From Stenocarpella maydis (lineage: Eukaryota > Ascomycota > Sordariomycetes > Diaporthales > Diaporthaceae), in contig NQMI01000090.1 of assembly GCA_002270565.1 (NCBI GenBank), positions 1-64,000 on the forward strand: a stretch of 64,000 nt of DNA. Reading direction: 5' to 3'. Shown here piece after piece: positions 1 to 11,438 of the stretch (position 1 is the stretch's first letter; each line of letters starts with the position of its first letter). Made by a program: the position numbers and the translations under genes. The notes beneath the pieces are model-generated. The model did not search any database. It was given only the letters and a program-made list of their open reading frames with translations, and was not told the origin of the DNA.

Positions 1-1018
1 CCACCCCTGCCAAACCTAGGCAAGGCCCACCGGATTGGACCAGGGCGAGGCTGGTGGCTCAGGCCTGTTGCAGCAGATGCGAAGGCAACTGACCCTGAAA
101 TCTGCAACCAGTTACTCCGTACCTAACTAACCATACCAACTCGACGTGTCGTCCGTCGTCCGTCGTTCCTGGTCAGCTCAGCCTGGATATACTCGGGATT
201 ACCCCCCCCCCAAACCGTCCACCGTCCACCGTCCACCCAGACAAACTGACGGACCAACAATGCAGCCTTCTATCGCGCTGCAGTCAGTATCGAGCATCAC
301 CGGATAAAAATCCCAGCTGAGCCATGCGGAGCCTGGACCTGCCTTGCAGCAATCCTCTGGTGCTCAGTTCATGCTCTGCGGCCTGAGCCACCATTCCCCC
401 CCCCGTCCCTGAGCCACCTAGCCGACGTTGCATCAGGCCGACCTGGATTCCGGCACAAACTCGGTTTGACTCGACTCGACCCGACGACTCGACTCGACCA
501 GACCAGACCAGACCAGACCACATAACGACAACACAACACAACACAACACAGCGACACGACACGACGCCGCCGCTGCAGCAAGCAGGAGCACGAGCATCCC
601 CATTCCCACTGCCAGTCGCCGGCCACAATCGACGACGCGTGGTCGTCCTCCTGCCCGCCCAGCTCGTCTCTGAAGTCATCGGCTGCCTCTCGCTGTCTCT
701 CTTCCACTTCCACTTCAGAATTCCCCACGGGCAAGCCTAGCATTGATCGTCTGAGCTTTGTCTGGTCTTTGCCCCCTACTTCCCCGTCCAGCAAGCTCTG
801 CCCCTCGCAACGGGCTCGTTGCTTGCCCAGGAAAGCCTATCCACCGCCACCATCAACAATCGACCATCCAGCCATCCACACATACCGCACCTACTGTACA
901 CGTACCCGTGCACTTGGCACAGCCGCCTGGTGATTCCACCTTGGCCGAACTTCCCGCACTCACCGTTCCTACCGGTGTCCGCCTCCACAGAGGCTCTGCC
1001 CGCCTCCCCTGCACCATC
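1..1018 (+). promoter_or_regulatory. Upstream region of the MKK-type MAPKK gene
   Basis: No coding region is recognisable here; the short open frames are repetitive and lack a family signature. The stretch holds simple direct repeats typical of fungal leaders: tandem CCGTCCA units near 217-237, GACCA units at about 497-520 and ACACA units near 530-550. The last 250 bases before the kinase start codon are pyrimidine-rich and are probably the 5' leader. A TACTCCGTA motif lies at 113-121; this motif recurs in the window (see findings). Confidence 0.5.
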
Positions 1019-2909
1019 ATGCATGACCAAGGGAACTCTAACGGCGACCCGGCCGCACAAGTGAGCTTTCTTTGTTCCGTCCCACTTAGTACAAACCTAC
1101 CTAGTACCTACCCTACTACCCCCTTCGCACTGGTCACGTCTTGTCACCCCTTTGAGTCCGTCGTATATATCCTAGACTGCGGCCATCCTTCACCCTCTTC
1201 CGCCGCAGAGCCCAAACAGCTGACCCGCTGTGTTGCAGCACATGTCGAACCCCCAAGACTTACAATCGCAGATGCTGTCCCAGTCCTCAAATCCCGTGCC
1301 CATGATGAACGCCCCAGCGCCTCTCCTCCGCCCCGCCATACCAGGTGCAAGAGGCGGTGGCGCCCGCACACCCCGCCTGGGACTCGCCATACCTCCCTCT
1401 CCGAATGTCAAGCCCGTAGGCGCTGGAGCTGGCGGCGTCGCACAGCCCTCGCGCCCGCCTCTGCCCAAGCTGAACCTTGACACTCCCAAGGGCACCTCTG
1501 TGGCTCCTCAAGAACACCAACCCTCGCGCGTCTCACAACCAGGCCATAGCGCCAGTGGCGGCAGCGAGAGCAGCGCCGCACACAGCCGGACGGGCAGCTT
1601 TGGGCCGCTGGACGGCAGAGGCAGCAACCCCACCTCGGCTGGCTCGCAGTATTCCGGTATATCCTTCGCCTCGCAGTACGGCGTGGGCGGCACAAAACCA
1701 CATGGCACTCCCGACCCGGTGAGTGCCGTGGGCTCGCTTTACTCCAACGCCAGCGAGGGCGGTGCCGGCATGGAGCGTGAGGGCAGCATGCACGGCCTGG
1801 AAGCATCCTTCGATAAGATGAGCCTCGAGAAGGCCAGGACGCTTGACGCGGAGGATCTGGACGATGAGGGCTGGCGGATAGTGAGCATGGAGAACCGCAT
1901 CGTCGAGCTCGGCGGTCTCGGCGAGGGTGCTGGAGGTGCCGTCACCAGGTGTAAGCTCAAGGGCGGCAAGACTGTTTTTGCTCTGAAGGTAATATCCCCA
2001 ACTGTCATCTCTACATCTCGTCATGTCCGTCCTGACCACAAGTCCAGGTCATCACAACGAACCCGGATCCGGATGTGAAGAAGCAGATTCTACGAGAAAT
2101 CAACTTCAACAAGGGCTGCGCGTCGGAACACATCTGCAGGTATTACGGCGGTTTCCTCGAGCCTTCTACTGCCACCATATCTATCGCTATGGAGTTCTGC
2201 GAGGGTGGGTCCCTTGACAGCATTTACAAGGAGGTGAAGCGGCTCGGCGGCCGGACGGGCGAGAAAGTCCTGGGCAAGATTGCCGAGGGCGTGCTGCAAG
2301 GCCTGACCTACCTCGAAGCCAAGCGCATCCTCCACCGCGATATCAAGCCGTCCAACATCCTCCTCTGCCGCAACGGCGACGTCAAGCTGTGCGACTTTGG
2401 CGTGTCTGGTGATTTCGGTACCAAGGGCGAGGCCAACACCTTCATCGGCACAAGCTACTACATGGCACCAGAGCGAATCACGGGCCAGACATATACCATC
2501 ACCTCGGACGTGTGGTCCACTGGCGTGACGCTCCTCGAGGTTGCTCAGCACCGCTTCCCGTTCCCGGCTGACGGCACAGAGATGCAGCCTAGGGCTGGTT
2601 TGATCGACCTCTTGACGTACATCGTCCAGCAACCCATCCCCAAGTTGAAGGACGAGCCTGAGGCGGGCATCTTCTGGAGCGACAACTTCAAGCATTTTAT
2701 CGAAAGCTGGTATGCCAACCTCTTGGTCTCGTGTGAGAGCTCCTAACTGACCCGCATGTGACAGCCTGGAAAAGAACCCCAAGCGCCGTGGTATGCCATG
2801 GAAGATGCTCGAGCACCCGTGGATGACGGAGCTCAAGACGAAACGTGTCAACATGAGCAAATATTTGGCCCAGGTATGGGGTTGGGATGATGCCAAGGGT
2901 TCAAAGTGA
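1019..2909 (+). CDS. MKK1: MAP kinase kinase of the cell wall integrity pathway (MKK1/MKK2 type)
   Basis: Dual-specificity kinase expected to phosphorylate the Slt2/Mpk1-type MAPK downstream of a Bck1-type MAPKKK. Exons are 1019-1060, 1239-1988, 2048-2709 and 2765-2909, giving about 532 residues. All three introns have GT..AG ends and restore the frame. The N-terminal half is Ser/Pro/Gly-rich and disordered, and opens with the [16 protein letters not shown] segment typical of filamentous-fungal orthologues. The kinase domain fills the C-terminal half: glycine loop GEGAGGAV near residues 240-248, the ATP-binding Lys at 264 (last codon of exon 2), HRDIKPSN with catalytic Asp near 362, DFG near 380, and APE near 404. 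The activation segment between DFG and APE contains the Ser/Thr sites expected for MAPKKK phosphorylation. The protein ends with [12 protein letters not shown], a conserved tail. The start at 1019 was chosen because exon 1 joins in phase to the conserved exon 2. Identity as a MAPKK is sure; assignment to the CWI branch rests on the N-terminal and tail sequences. Confidence 0.93.
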
Positions 2910-4484
2910 TGAGAATTGCATGACGCATGGAGATGCCAATTTTGCACACAGAACCACAGCAAGCATTGCATTCTCAGACGCAGAGATGAGCGGCATTTGA
3001 CCGAGAAACTTTGAACACCACACCATTTACTACCGCAGCGATGAGGCGTCCACCGTACGAAACACTTCGAATGTGTTATACATACCAGAACGGCTAGCAT
3101 TGGAGCATTTTGAAATCACATAGCGCGAGCGTCTAACCTCACCCCCTACCAGGGTTGTATTGCACAACACAATTAACACACACAATTTGCATCTTGGGCA
3201 GGCCAGGATTCATCCACATGGCCGCATTAATTGCTGGGAATCTTGGGCTTTGGGCTGGACGAGATTGCCGTGAGGCAGAAGATTGGAATGACCTCGCACA
3301 CAAAAGCGACGGACACTCGGTACGAAGCAGGACATTGAAGGCGGCCCTGGATACTTGGAACACAACTCGAAAATTCACATGAGGATACGGAGGGCTCACA
3401 GGGTCATGGAGTCATTAGTGGGAATGAAAAGGGTTACTTCAACTCTGCCGTTTCCCAATGCTGTGATTTGATGGTCTTGAGTGGATACTAAACCTCAGGG
3501 TTGTCCCTCTTGTCCCTCATGCCGAAAATTAAGTTCGTTGACTTCAACCACAGGCTGAAGTCTTTGTGTAGCCTATTCTCCAATCAGGCCATGTTCGAAT
3601 ACGCTTTGCTTCTTGGCGACTCACGGTGGAAGATTTCCCGTAGAACTTGAGCATGCACATATATCACAAGTAGCTGAAGCAAGTCAATGATGCTGGCAAC
3701 ACTTTGATGGCTGTCTGTCTGTCATTCCATTCACCCTCATGATCGCACACGCACCCCTTATCCTGCAGCGACTGTTGCTTTGTGGGTATCTACTCAAACA
3801 GAGACATTGGCCACCAAACCAAACCACATTTCATACGTATGTACTTTTGGTATCGGAAATGATCCATACCCTCGGTCTGGCCAGGAACAAAGCAACCCCC
3901 CCCCCAACGCAGTTCAACTCTTCCAAGCAGGTCGGTAGCTCGCATCCCCCCGAGATGGAGTCCCGGACAGATCATGCTGCTTCAGAAAGTATGGAAACTG
4001 AGACGAACCGCAATTCAAAACTGGCCACCGACAAGCGGCCAATAAGAAAAGAAACGTAATTGAAAGAAATGCCGCAAGAGTCCACTTCGAGCCCCGAGTC
4101 AGAAGAAGGACGTCCAGATCAAACCAAAATTGGAGCAGGCGAGTGATGTGCAAACAGACAGTGGGGCCTCTTTCTTGGGCCACCGAGTTACCGTCAGGTA
4201 TGTTGTGAGATGGCCTTTTTTTCCCCCATCGTAGCTCCAGCATCACGGTGCGTGGCGTAGTAATCCACATTATATAATGTTCTCAACCTCTATCCAGCAG
4301 TTTTGTGTCGGCTTCGAAATCACCTAATGAGTATTGGGAAGGACGACAGCGTGGCAAATGGTGGGTGTAGGGTTCCTTCGTGCCATCACGACGGTTGTTG
4401 TGTGAAGAAGCAGGCGCAAAGAAAGCGAGGCTTCCGAAGCAGTGAAGCAGATTCGTATGTGCAGACACATTGCAACAGCAATGC
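2910..4484. other. Convergent intergenic region between MKK and PUS7
   Basis: About 1.6 kb lying 3' of both neighbours. Open frames are short and carry no recognisable domain. It should contain the 3' untranslated regions of both genes; nothing else stands out. Confidence 0.5.
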
Positions 4485-7400
4485 TCAAGACGGGCTGAGG
4501 GGGCTGCCCTCCTTCTCCGGCTCTACCTCGGCCATGAGCTCCCGGAGGACAACCGTGGCGTAGGCGCTTGCGTTCAGGCTGAACTCGAGGACGACCGCGA
4601 TCTTGACCGTGTCCTCATCCGCTGCTGACAGGTCCCTCTGGGTAAAAGAATGGACGGCCTCCTTGCTGAGACGGTCGTCATGTCTCTTCTTGAACCACAC
4701 TGCTTTTGGGAAAGCCGTGGAGGGTGACGTTTCCTTCGCCACGGAGTTTTCCTGGATGCTAGCACCCTTCTCGGTACTACTGCTACCAGGACGGCTCGCA
4801 GCCCAGGAAGGCTCTGGGCCTGCCTCCGCAGCCTTTGTCGAGGGCATCGCCAAAATAGGATCCTGCAGGTGCTTGTTGAGTGCCTCCATCGCGGCTGCAT
4901 TTTGACGGGCCAAAGCCTCAGGAGTAGGCGCATCGGCCTTGCATGGGGGTACTGGGAGCTCATGGGTAGGCGTCTTTGGCTTGGCTGTGAAGCCAGCACT
5001 GTCGGATCCTGGGACGCTTGGCTGTCGCGTAGGTGCCATGTGCCTTGTCGGCTGCACGTTCTCAGCCTCAACATCATAGGCGTGGACGGGTGCACCTTCG
5101 CTAGGAACTGTAAGCCCGGTGGTTCCGTTGGACTGCGACTCCGCTGGAGAACCCTCATGTCTAGTCTTAATTCTCTTGAGGCTACCATCCTCGGATCGCT
5201 GGACCCAGACCTCGTTGACACGAGGCTCGACCTCGGGGTTCTCCTTCATCTGGCGACGACGGTCTGCCTCGATCTTGTCATCGTGGGCAGCAGGATTCGC
5301 CGCGAAGTTGTTCCAGCTGGTAGCGGTGGCCAACTTCTCTGGAACCTTTGCAATCTCCTGGGCCTTCAGGTCGGCCTTTCGCTGCTCAATGAGGTCCGCA
5401 TCGGTAGGCCGCATCTGCTCGTTGTCGTCCGTGTAAGTGCGAACCTCCCACTTTGGCTCTCCAATGAACTTGCCCACAATGTGACGGTAAGCCCCACTAA
5501 GGCTGAAATCCTTCTTCGATCGTCGCATTTGGTGAGGGTTCAGTCGGCCATTCTCTGGCCTCGACATAAACTCGACGTAGAACTCTCCTATGTCGTTGTC
5601 CGGGTAGATGACATCATAGCCGGGGCAAGGTAGCACAAGATCGAAGACGGTGTATTTGCCGCTCTGTACTTCGGCCTCGGTAAGGCGCCGGGCTCTCTGG
5701 AACAGAGGTTCACCAGATGCTGCTGCACCGCCCTCGTCTTCGACACTGTCGCCAGCGGCCTTATCTGAATTGACCAAGACCAAATCTCCAGGGATCACCT
5801 TGGATCCGTACTTGGCCCAACGATGGGAAACAGCATGGTTCCAGACGTACGATTGGTAGGCATGAAGATACAAGTTTCGCATGCCACGTGTGATGGTGAG
5901 GATCGCGCCTTGGGGATCACGCGGGTTCTTAGCAAGATGACTGATGACGTTGATCTCAGAGCCGAAACGCCGCGGCATGTATTGAAGCGCGGCTTTTGCG
6001 TTTCTGGCCGTCTTCCACTGAATGATGGCACGAACGCGGTTAATCTCATCTCGGTTCGCCGGGGTCTCTTCAATAGAGCCAGCCATGACCTTGCTCATGT
6101 AATCTGGGTCGACGTGTAGGATCCCGTCGATGACGGCGTCGTAGTCTTCCATCAATAACATCTTGCCCAGCTCGTGCGTTCCGACAAAGTGGGTGCCGAA
6201 CCGCTGGAGGCCAAAGTAATTGATGAATCCGTACTTGGCCATTTCTGAGACGGCCGACTCGACAGCCTGGGTGGTCATTTGCACTCGGCGCTTAAGCGAG
6301 CATCCCTGACCACGGCTGACGGAAACATTCTTGACAGTGATCTTGAACTCGTTGCCACCATGATCGCCGAGCTGTATGGGATATTTGCTGTATTTGTAGT
6401 CACCGATCTTGATGGCGGGGATCTGGCTGTTGAGAAAATCCAGAGTTTGATGCTTAATATGGAAGACACTGATGCGCTGGACCGTGGCTGCACGGCGGTC
6501 TTTGGTCCCAGCGAACCCGAAGTTGCTCGCCTTAACCTTGAGCATACGGGCAATCTGGTTGACGGCATCCATGGTGTCTTTGTTCTCCTTGTAAAGGGTG
6601 AAGTGAAGATAATCGCCGCCCATCTTCTTGAAAGAGGGTTGTGTAGAGCGGTGGCGCTGGCCACCCGCACGAGGGTTCTTGGTGAAGCGATTGGAGGGAA
6701 TAGCGATGATGATCCCATCGTTTCCAGTTTCTGTTTCTACCCGCGACTGGAAAACGCGACGGATTTCCTGAGTAGTCGTTAGTCGAGTTGGGTGCATTTG
6801 AGTACATGATTCTTACCTGGTGGACTTTTCCCCGCTGCGATCTCTCCATGGGAGGAAACTTGACAGAGTTGGCTCGAGGGTCAACTCTGTTATTGCCGGA
6901 CGCGCCTATACGTTCATAGAGCTCCTTCAGTGCTTGGGCGGTGGGCTCACCCAAGAGTTCGCTGAGAATCTTCAGGTCCTCATCGCTGACCTGTAGGGAC
7001 GGAGAGTCGCTACCTGAGGCCAGGCCATCGTTTTTAGCGGCCGGGGAAATGCCCTGCTGGGACCTTTGATGATACTGTCCAGGAACATGGACTTCCTGTG
7101 TGGCCGTTGGCCGTTGTTCAGTATACGCAAAACGTTTGTCGGGGAGCTAAACTTACAGCGTCAGTAGGCCTGGAGCCCAGACTGTAGTCTGAAAGGTGGA
7201 GGACCTCTCCGGTTTTCTGGATCTCGTTGACAAGGAAGTCGGTGAATCTGTTTACAGTCAGGTTCAGGCCCACTGTCGACCGGCGGGTCAACGATCACAG
7301 CAAAAAGGAAAGTTTGAAGACCCAGCCACACATGTCAGCGGCTTTGATTAGTCGGAACCGGCAGTCACATACCTCTTGCGAACATCACCATGCCAGCCAT

Positions 7401-7614
7401 TGTTCTGGGGTGAGCAGAAATGAAGAAGCCCCAACTTCTTCTCTGAAGCTGCACGAACAGACGGCATGTAGTTCATCGGCTGATTTGGGCTGTGGTGTTG
7501 GTGCTGCGACCCGTGATGAGGCCCATCGTGTTGATGATTCTGGTTGCGAAAAGCTTGCTGATGGGTGTCTGTGTCCTGGGTGGACTGAGAAGTATGCTGC
7601 GGTGTGCTTGCCAT
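4485..7614 (-). CDS. PUS7: Pus7-type tRNA/mRNA pseudouridine synthase (TruD family)
   Basis: Isomerises uridine to pseudouridine in tRNA, snRNA and mRNA. Exons in coding order are 7614-7373, 7247-7157, 7095-6817 and 6767-4485, giving about 964 residues. The ATG at 7614 (MASTPQ) is the first true ATG in frame; the codon at 7635 is GTG. Residues 82-111 (exon 2) contain FTDFLVNEI, a TruD N-terminal motif. The catalytic motif FAGTKDRRA lies near residues 289-297 with the nucleophilic Asp at about 294. NYFGLQRFGT follows, and the last conserved strand (VVLEFSLNASAYATVVLREL) sits at the very C-terminus. Between the ...FSLSGAYRH.. segment and that final strand is a Pro/Ala/Ser-rich insertion of over 200 residues with no predicted fold, so the catalytic domain is split in the primary sequence. 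The N-terminal about 60 residues are rich in His and Gln. Family assignment is firm. Confidence 0.95.
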
Positions 7615-8549
7615 CTTGGTATGTTTCTGAGGCACAGCTCTAGGCTAATGAGGCAAATGAGTAGGGGTGCGATCGTGTAGCTGGGATGTGTGCGTGACGA
7701 GTGGGAGTGAGAAACCCCCAAGCTGCAACGTGCAGCAGACCTCGTCGTGAGACAACAAGTCAATACGACGAGATGCCTGGTTGGCACGTGGGAGACGTTT
7801 TGAAAAATAGAATTCCACTGCAAAGGCAGCTCTGGAGTTGGAGTCCGTCAATGAAGTCAACGAAGGACCCTGACTTTTTGGAAACAGCAGTGCCCCTCCA
7901 AAAAAGTTCTTATCGATAACATCAACAGCACCTTTTAGCAAGGGGAGGTATCTGGAGCCTGGACAGTATGGGCATAGCAAAGCAAGCGATCTACAGAGGC
8001 TGCAGAAAGCAGTGAGGATCATGCACCTTGCAAACTAAAGAGTGCGGGATGGACACCAGCTAAGGTACCTGCTTGAAATCATTTTGACAGGGTCATAATT
8101 TCGATGTCAGATCCAACTCAAGTGTCCATGAAAGAAAGGCCTTCATCCAAAGACAGATGCAACATACCTACGATTCTGCAAAATTCCTCACTAGGAAATC
8201 CCACATTAGGAGATCAATTATCTAGACTTTGATATCATACTATCGCTTTTATGTGTAGTTAATTTGTCTGGTATATGGATGCTGGTTTCGGTGTAAGAGT
8301 TTAATACACTGAAAATTTCCCTGTTGGACATTGTCCAGGTAATGCTTCAATAACTAATGATGAGCTAGCCGCAGGATGCATCCTGTTAGATTGTATGAAA
8401 TCATTATACGCCCCCTACCAATATGCTTGTGCCCTGCTCATGCTCATATGTCATACATGCAGTCATTCTCATAATGTTACCATCTTCCCAGTCTCCCTTG
8501 TCATAGGTACATGCTGCGGTCATGCCCATATTTCCTGATTACTTATCCA
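7615..8549. other. Intergenic region: PUS7 promoter and 3' end of the RING/ZZ gene
   Basis: About 930 bases. The half nearest PUS7 would hold its promoter and leader. The half from roughly 8030 to 8500 is clearly more AT-rich than the rest and is probably the 3' flank of the RING/ZZ gene. No coding or RNA gene is recognised. Confidence 0.45.
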
Positions 8550-11438
8550 TTACTCCAGCACCCGCACATACGGTGCCGGAAACAGGCCCTTGGAGCCCAT
8601 GTAAACCCCATGATGCCACTCCCCGTTCGCATCCTCGATCTCCGTGATCTCTGCACCCTTAGGGAACAGAAGCTCATCGCTATTCCCAGGGGTGGGGTAC
8701 CAGGCCCACCGCGCAGACGCCGTCAGGCCGAAGCCACCATCGGGCGGGAAAGGCATATCACCGGCATCTACAGTCTGGGATACGTCCCTGGCCACGAGCC
8801 TCTCCCACTTATCGTCACCTTCATACCACACCCATCGCTGCAGGCTCGGATCTTCGGGCACCGCCTCGACCTGCAACCGCCGGCCGCCCACGAGGTCGCG
8901 TAGGGTATAGCGCTTCTGCCCGCCATTACCGTCCTGGAAGCCCACGACCACCATCCGGTGGCCTTGGAGGCAGCGCCTCCAGCCAGATGGGCCGTTCTCC
9001 GGGCTGATGCCGCCGTTCGATTCCAGGGAGTGGTAGCACTGCTCGCATATGTCGTAGTCCCCGGGGCTCGAATCCAGCACTATGGAGCTGACACACGAGA
9101 AGCAGTGGAAGCGGCTCTGCGTGGGTGCGATGGGCATCCTGCAGACGTCGCATGTGGTGACGAACGTCATAACTTTGAAGGGCCCAATGCTGGCCGCATT
9201 CAGGCCCACCATCATGGTTGCCGAGGACGGGCGCGATGGCGAGCACGGACTCGGTGGCGCTGATCCGGCAGACCGCAGCGAGAACTGGTGGGCCAGCGGG
9301 AGGAGGGCGTGCGTGCAGCTCCTGCCCTGATTCACACAGTCGTTGCAAAACCCCCAGTCGCCGGCATTGCACACGTCGCAGCGCCAGTAACACTGGTTTG
9401 ACCACGCAAAGCACTGGGCACAGAAGGTGCCACTCTGTAGACGCTCGTACGGGTCTTCAGTCGACCACGCCTTCCTGTCCTCGGCCGCGGATGCCACCAT
9501 GGCTGTTGGTTGGAGGAAGCGGCTTGCCAGGAGCTTGTGTGGCTCTGGCAACGAAGGATCGGATCTGTGCAGCCTTTCCCATCTGTTGAATCCATCATAC
9601 CCGAACCCGAACCAGTGCAGGCAACCCTTGCCTCTGCGATAGCAGTCAAGACAGATGTTGAAACTGCCGCTATTACACTCGGCGCAGTTGTAATGCAGCT
9701 CATACTCTATGTGATCTCGGTGGCAGCGGTCGCATCTTATTACAGGCTCGGGGAAGAGCGACGTGCGGTTCTTCTGGTGGCCGGAGACGGATGCTGGAGA
9801 TGCGAGGAGATTGGGGTTGGGTTGCGCAGAACTTGAGCTCGGAGGTGGCGCAAAGACCATATCAGCAGGTCTCTGGCGAGTAGACCTGGAGCCTGGGTCA
9901 GGACTGGTCCGTTCTTGGGACTGCAATATATTCAGACCGTTGGCTCGCGCGCTGAAGGGAAGGGCGGTCGAAGGCGGCGACTGGACGAGGGCTGGATTGC
10001 CGATTGGGACGTCCGATGTGCTCGCACTTCGACCATCCGCGATAGCTGGCCTCTTGGAAGACGTATTCAAGCTGTTCGATCTCAAACTCAAGTCCGTCTG
10101 GGACCGGGCGCCTACCCTGACTTCCGGCTGGGTGGGCCCGACGGGTAATGTTGAGCTCCGGTCTCTGCTCCCGCTGGCGGCCCGCCGACGCCTCCTTGAC
10201 TCTTGGACCTCTAAATGGGAGGAACGTGAAGATATGGGCGGCCGGCTGCGCTCTTCCGACTGGCTTGTGGCGCTTGCCGATCTCGAATGATGGTTTGTCT
10301 GCCGGTTTGCAGACCTCGAGGTAGCACCAAGTTGAGGCCGTGGTTCAGATGGCCCGGCTTGGGAAGTCCGAGAGGTGGCTCGGCTCATTTCGCTTGCCTC
10401 ATGTCGTAGCCTTTCTCTTTCTCGCTGGCGCCTTCGATATGCTTCGGTAATCTTGCGGCTCAGTTCGTCGTTGTTGATCAAGTCGATATTCTCCAGGTCC
10501 AGACCGTCCAGTAGGCCTTCTTCCTGGATTTGCCGAGCGAACTCCTCCACCTCCCGCTCCATATCGATGTCGGCTGCATCGGAAGAGCCGATCAAGGATC
10601 GGAGGGACGATTGATGCTCTACATTGCGCCTCTGTCTTTCCCTCATGTCCTCGGTCCTTCGCCTGGCCTCGTTGCTGCTGTTGCGACTGTGTTCAGACCT
10701 CGATCCTAGGTGATCGGGCGACAGCCTCGCATTCTGTTCTACTCTGAGGTTCGAGTCCCTGTCTGCGGTGGCTCGCCGATGCGGGCGCTCCCGAGCCCGC
10801 GACGCGCTCGTGTCTCTTGTCCGATGTGAGCTGTCTGTCCTGGACCTACTCGAGGATCCACGCTGGCGCGACCTCGAGGAATACGCCTCGCCATTTACGG
10901 CCTCAAGGAGGCTCATCTCCCGCACCGATTCGATCAAATTCCTCTCGCGCTCCTCTAGGTGCAACTGTTCGGCGGTCCGCTCCGGGATGTTCAACTTCGG
11001 AAGTACGCTGTCCCCTGGCTTGTACTTGGCATCCATCTCTTCCTTTTCAGAAACTGGCTTTGCCTTCTCCGGGTGCGCGCTGAGCACCATGTCCAGGAGT
11101 GAGGCAACAGTGGCATTGTGTCTCGTGTCCCGCACAGGAGCGCGGCACGACGGGCAGGTGAAGACCGAAGCCCCTGGGGCTGGCGGGTCGGGGCCATTCT
11201 CGGCCGTGTGTGCTTGCCAGGTGAACCAGTCCTTCAAGCAGGCGCCACAGAAGGTGTGCAGACAGTCCAGGAGTGTGAGAGGGTGGTAGAGCAACTCGGT
11301 GCAGATCTGACTCGGGACAGTGGTTAGAAGGGCTGCGGAAGCGGGGGCCCAACGGCAAAGACGGCTGAGACAGCTGAGAGGACTCACCGAGCACGTCAAC
11401 TCTTTCTCCAGATCCAGTCCCGGCTTGGACGAGTCCAT
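8550..11438 (-). CDS. RING finger, triple ZZ zinc finger and SH3-like domain protein
   Basis: Probable E3 ubiquitin ligase of unknown substrate. Coding exons are 11438-11388 and 11306-8550, about 935 residues. The 81-nt intron (11307-11387) has a GTGAGT donor, a TTCTAAC branch point and a CAG acceptor. It is a multiple of three without a stop, so it is easily missed; removing it joins ELTCS to ICTELL and restores the C-x2-C of a RING (first Cys near 16, last near 69, with HTFCGAC between). A long Ser/Arg/Glu-rich disordered region (about 140-540) follows. Then come three Cys-rich ZZ-type modules starting near residues 541 (CDRCHRDH), 644 (CAQC..CDVC) and 736 (CDVC..CEQC). An SH3-like domain forms the C-terminus from about 880 (WAWYPTPGNSDELLF to KGLFPAPYVRVLE). 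The domain order implies a scaffold-type ligase, with ZZ and SH3 modules choosing partners; this role is inferred. No specific gene name is recognised. Confidence 0.88.
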   Translation of the reverse strand: MDSSKPGLDLEKELTCSVSPLSCLSRLCRWAPASAALLTTVPSQICTELLYHPLTLLDCLHTFCGACLKDWFTWQAHTAENGPDPPAPGASVFTCPSCRAPVRDTRHNATVASLLDMVLSAHPEKAKPVSEKEEMDAKYKPGDSVLPKLNIPERTAEQLHLEERERNLIESVREMSLLEAVNGEAYSSRSRQRGSSSRSRTDSSHRTRDTSASRARERPHRRATADRDSNLRVEQNARLSPDHLGSRSEHSRNSSNEARRRTEDMRERQRRNVEHQSSLRSLIGSSDAADIDMEREVEEFARQIQEEGLLDGLDLENIDLINNDELSRKITEAYRRRQRERERLRHEASEMSRATSRTSQAGPSEPRPQLGATSRSANRQTNHHSRSASATSQSEERSRPPISSRSSHLEVQESRRRRRAASGSRDRSSTLPVGPTQPEVRVGARSQTDLSLRSNSLNTSSKRPAIADGRSASTSDVPIGNPALVQSPPSTALPFSARANGLNILQSQERTSPDPGSRSTRQRPADMVFAPPPSSSSAQPNPNLLASPASVSGHQKNRTSLFPEPVIRCDRCHRDHIEYELHYNCAECNSGSFNICLDCYRRGKGCLHWFGFGYDGFNRWERLHRSDPSLPEPHKLLASRFLQPTAMVASAAEDRKAWSTEDPYERLQSGTFCAQCFAWSNQCYWRCDVCNAGDWGFCNDCVNQGRSCTHALLPLAHQFSLRSAGSAPPSPCSPSRPSSATMMVGLNAASIGPFKVMTFVTTCDVCRMPIAPTQSRFHCFSCVSSIVLDSSPGDYDICEQCYHSLESNGGISPENGPSGWRRCLQGHRMVVVGFQDGNGGQKRYTLRDLVGGRRLQVEAVPEDPSLQRWVWYEGDDKWERLVARDVSQTVDAGDMPFPPDGGFGLTASARWAWYPTPGNSDELLFPKGAEITEIEDANGEWHHGVYMGSKGLFPAPYVRVLE

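Noticed and set aside
284..794. Two overlapping open frames on the minus strand before MKK
   Set aside because: They read through GACCA and ACACA direct repeats, giving Val/Cys/Trp-rich and Arg-rich low-complexity peptides with no family resemblance.
7612..7635. A seven-codon N-terminal extension of PUS7 starting at 7635
   Set aside because: The codon at 7635 is GTG. The first ATG in frame is at 7614, with a normal N-terminus.
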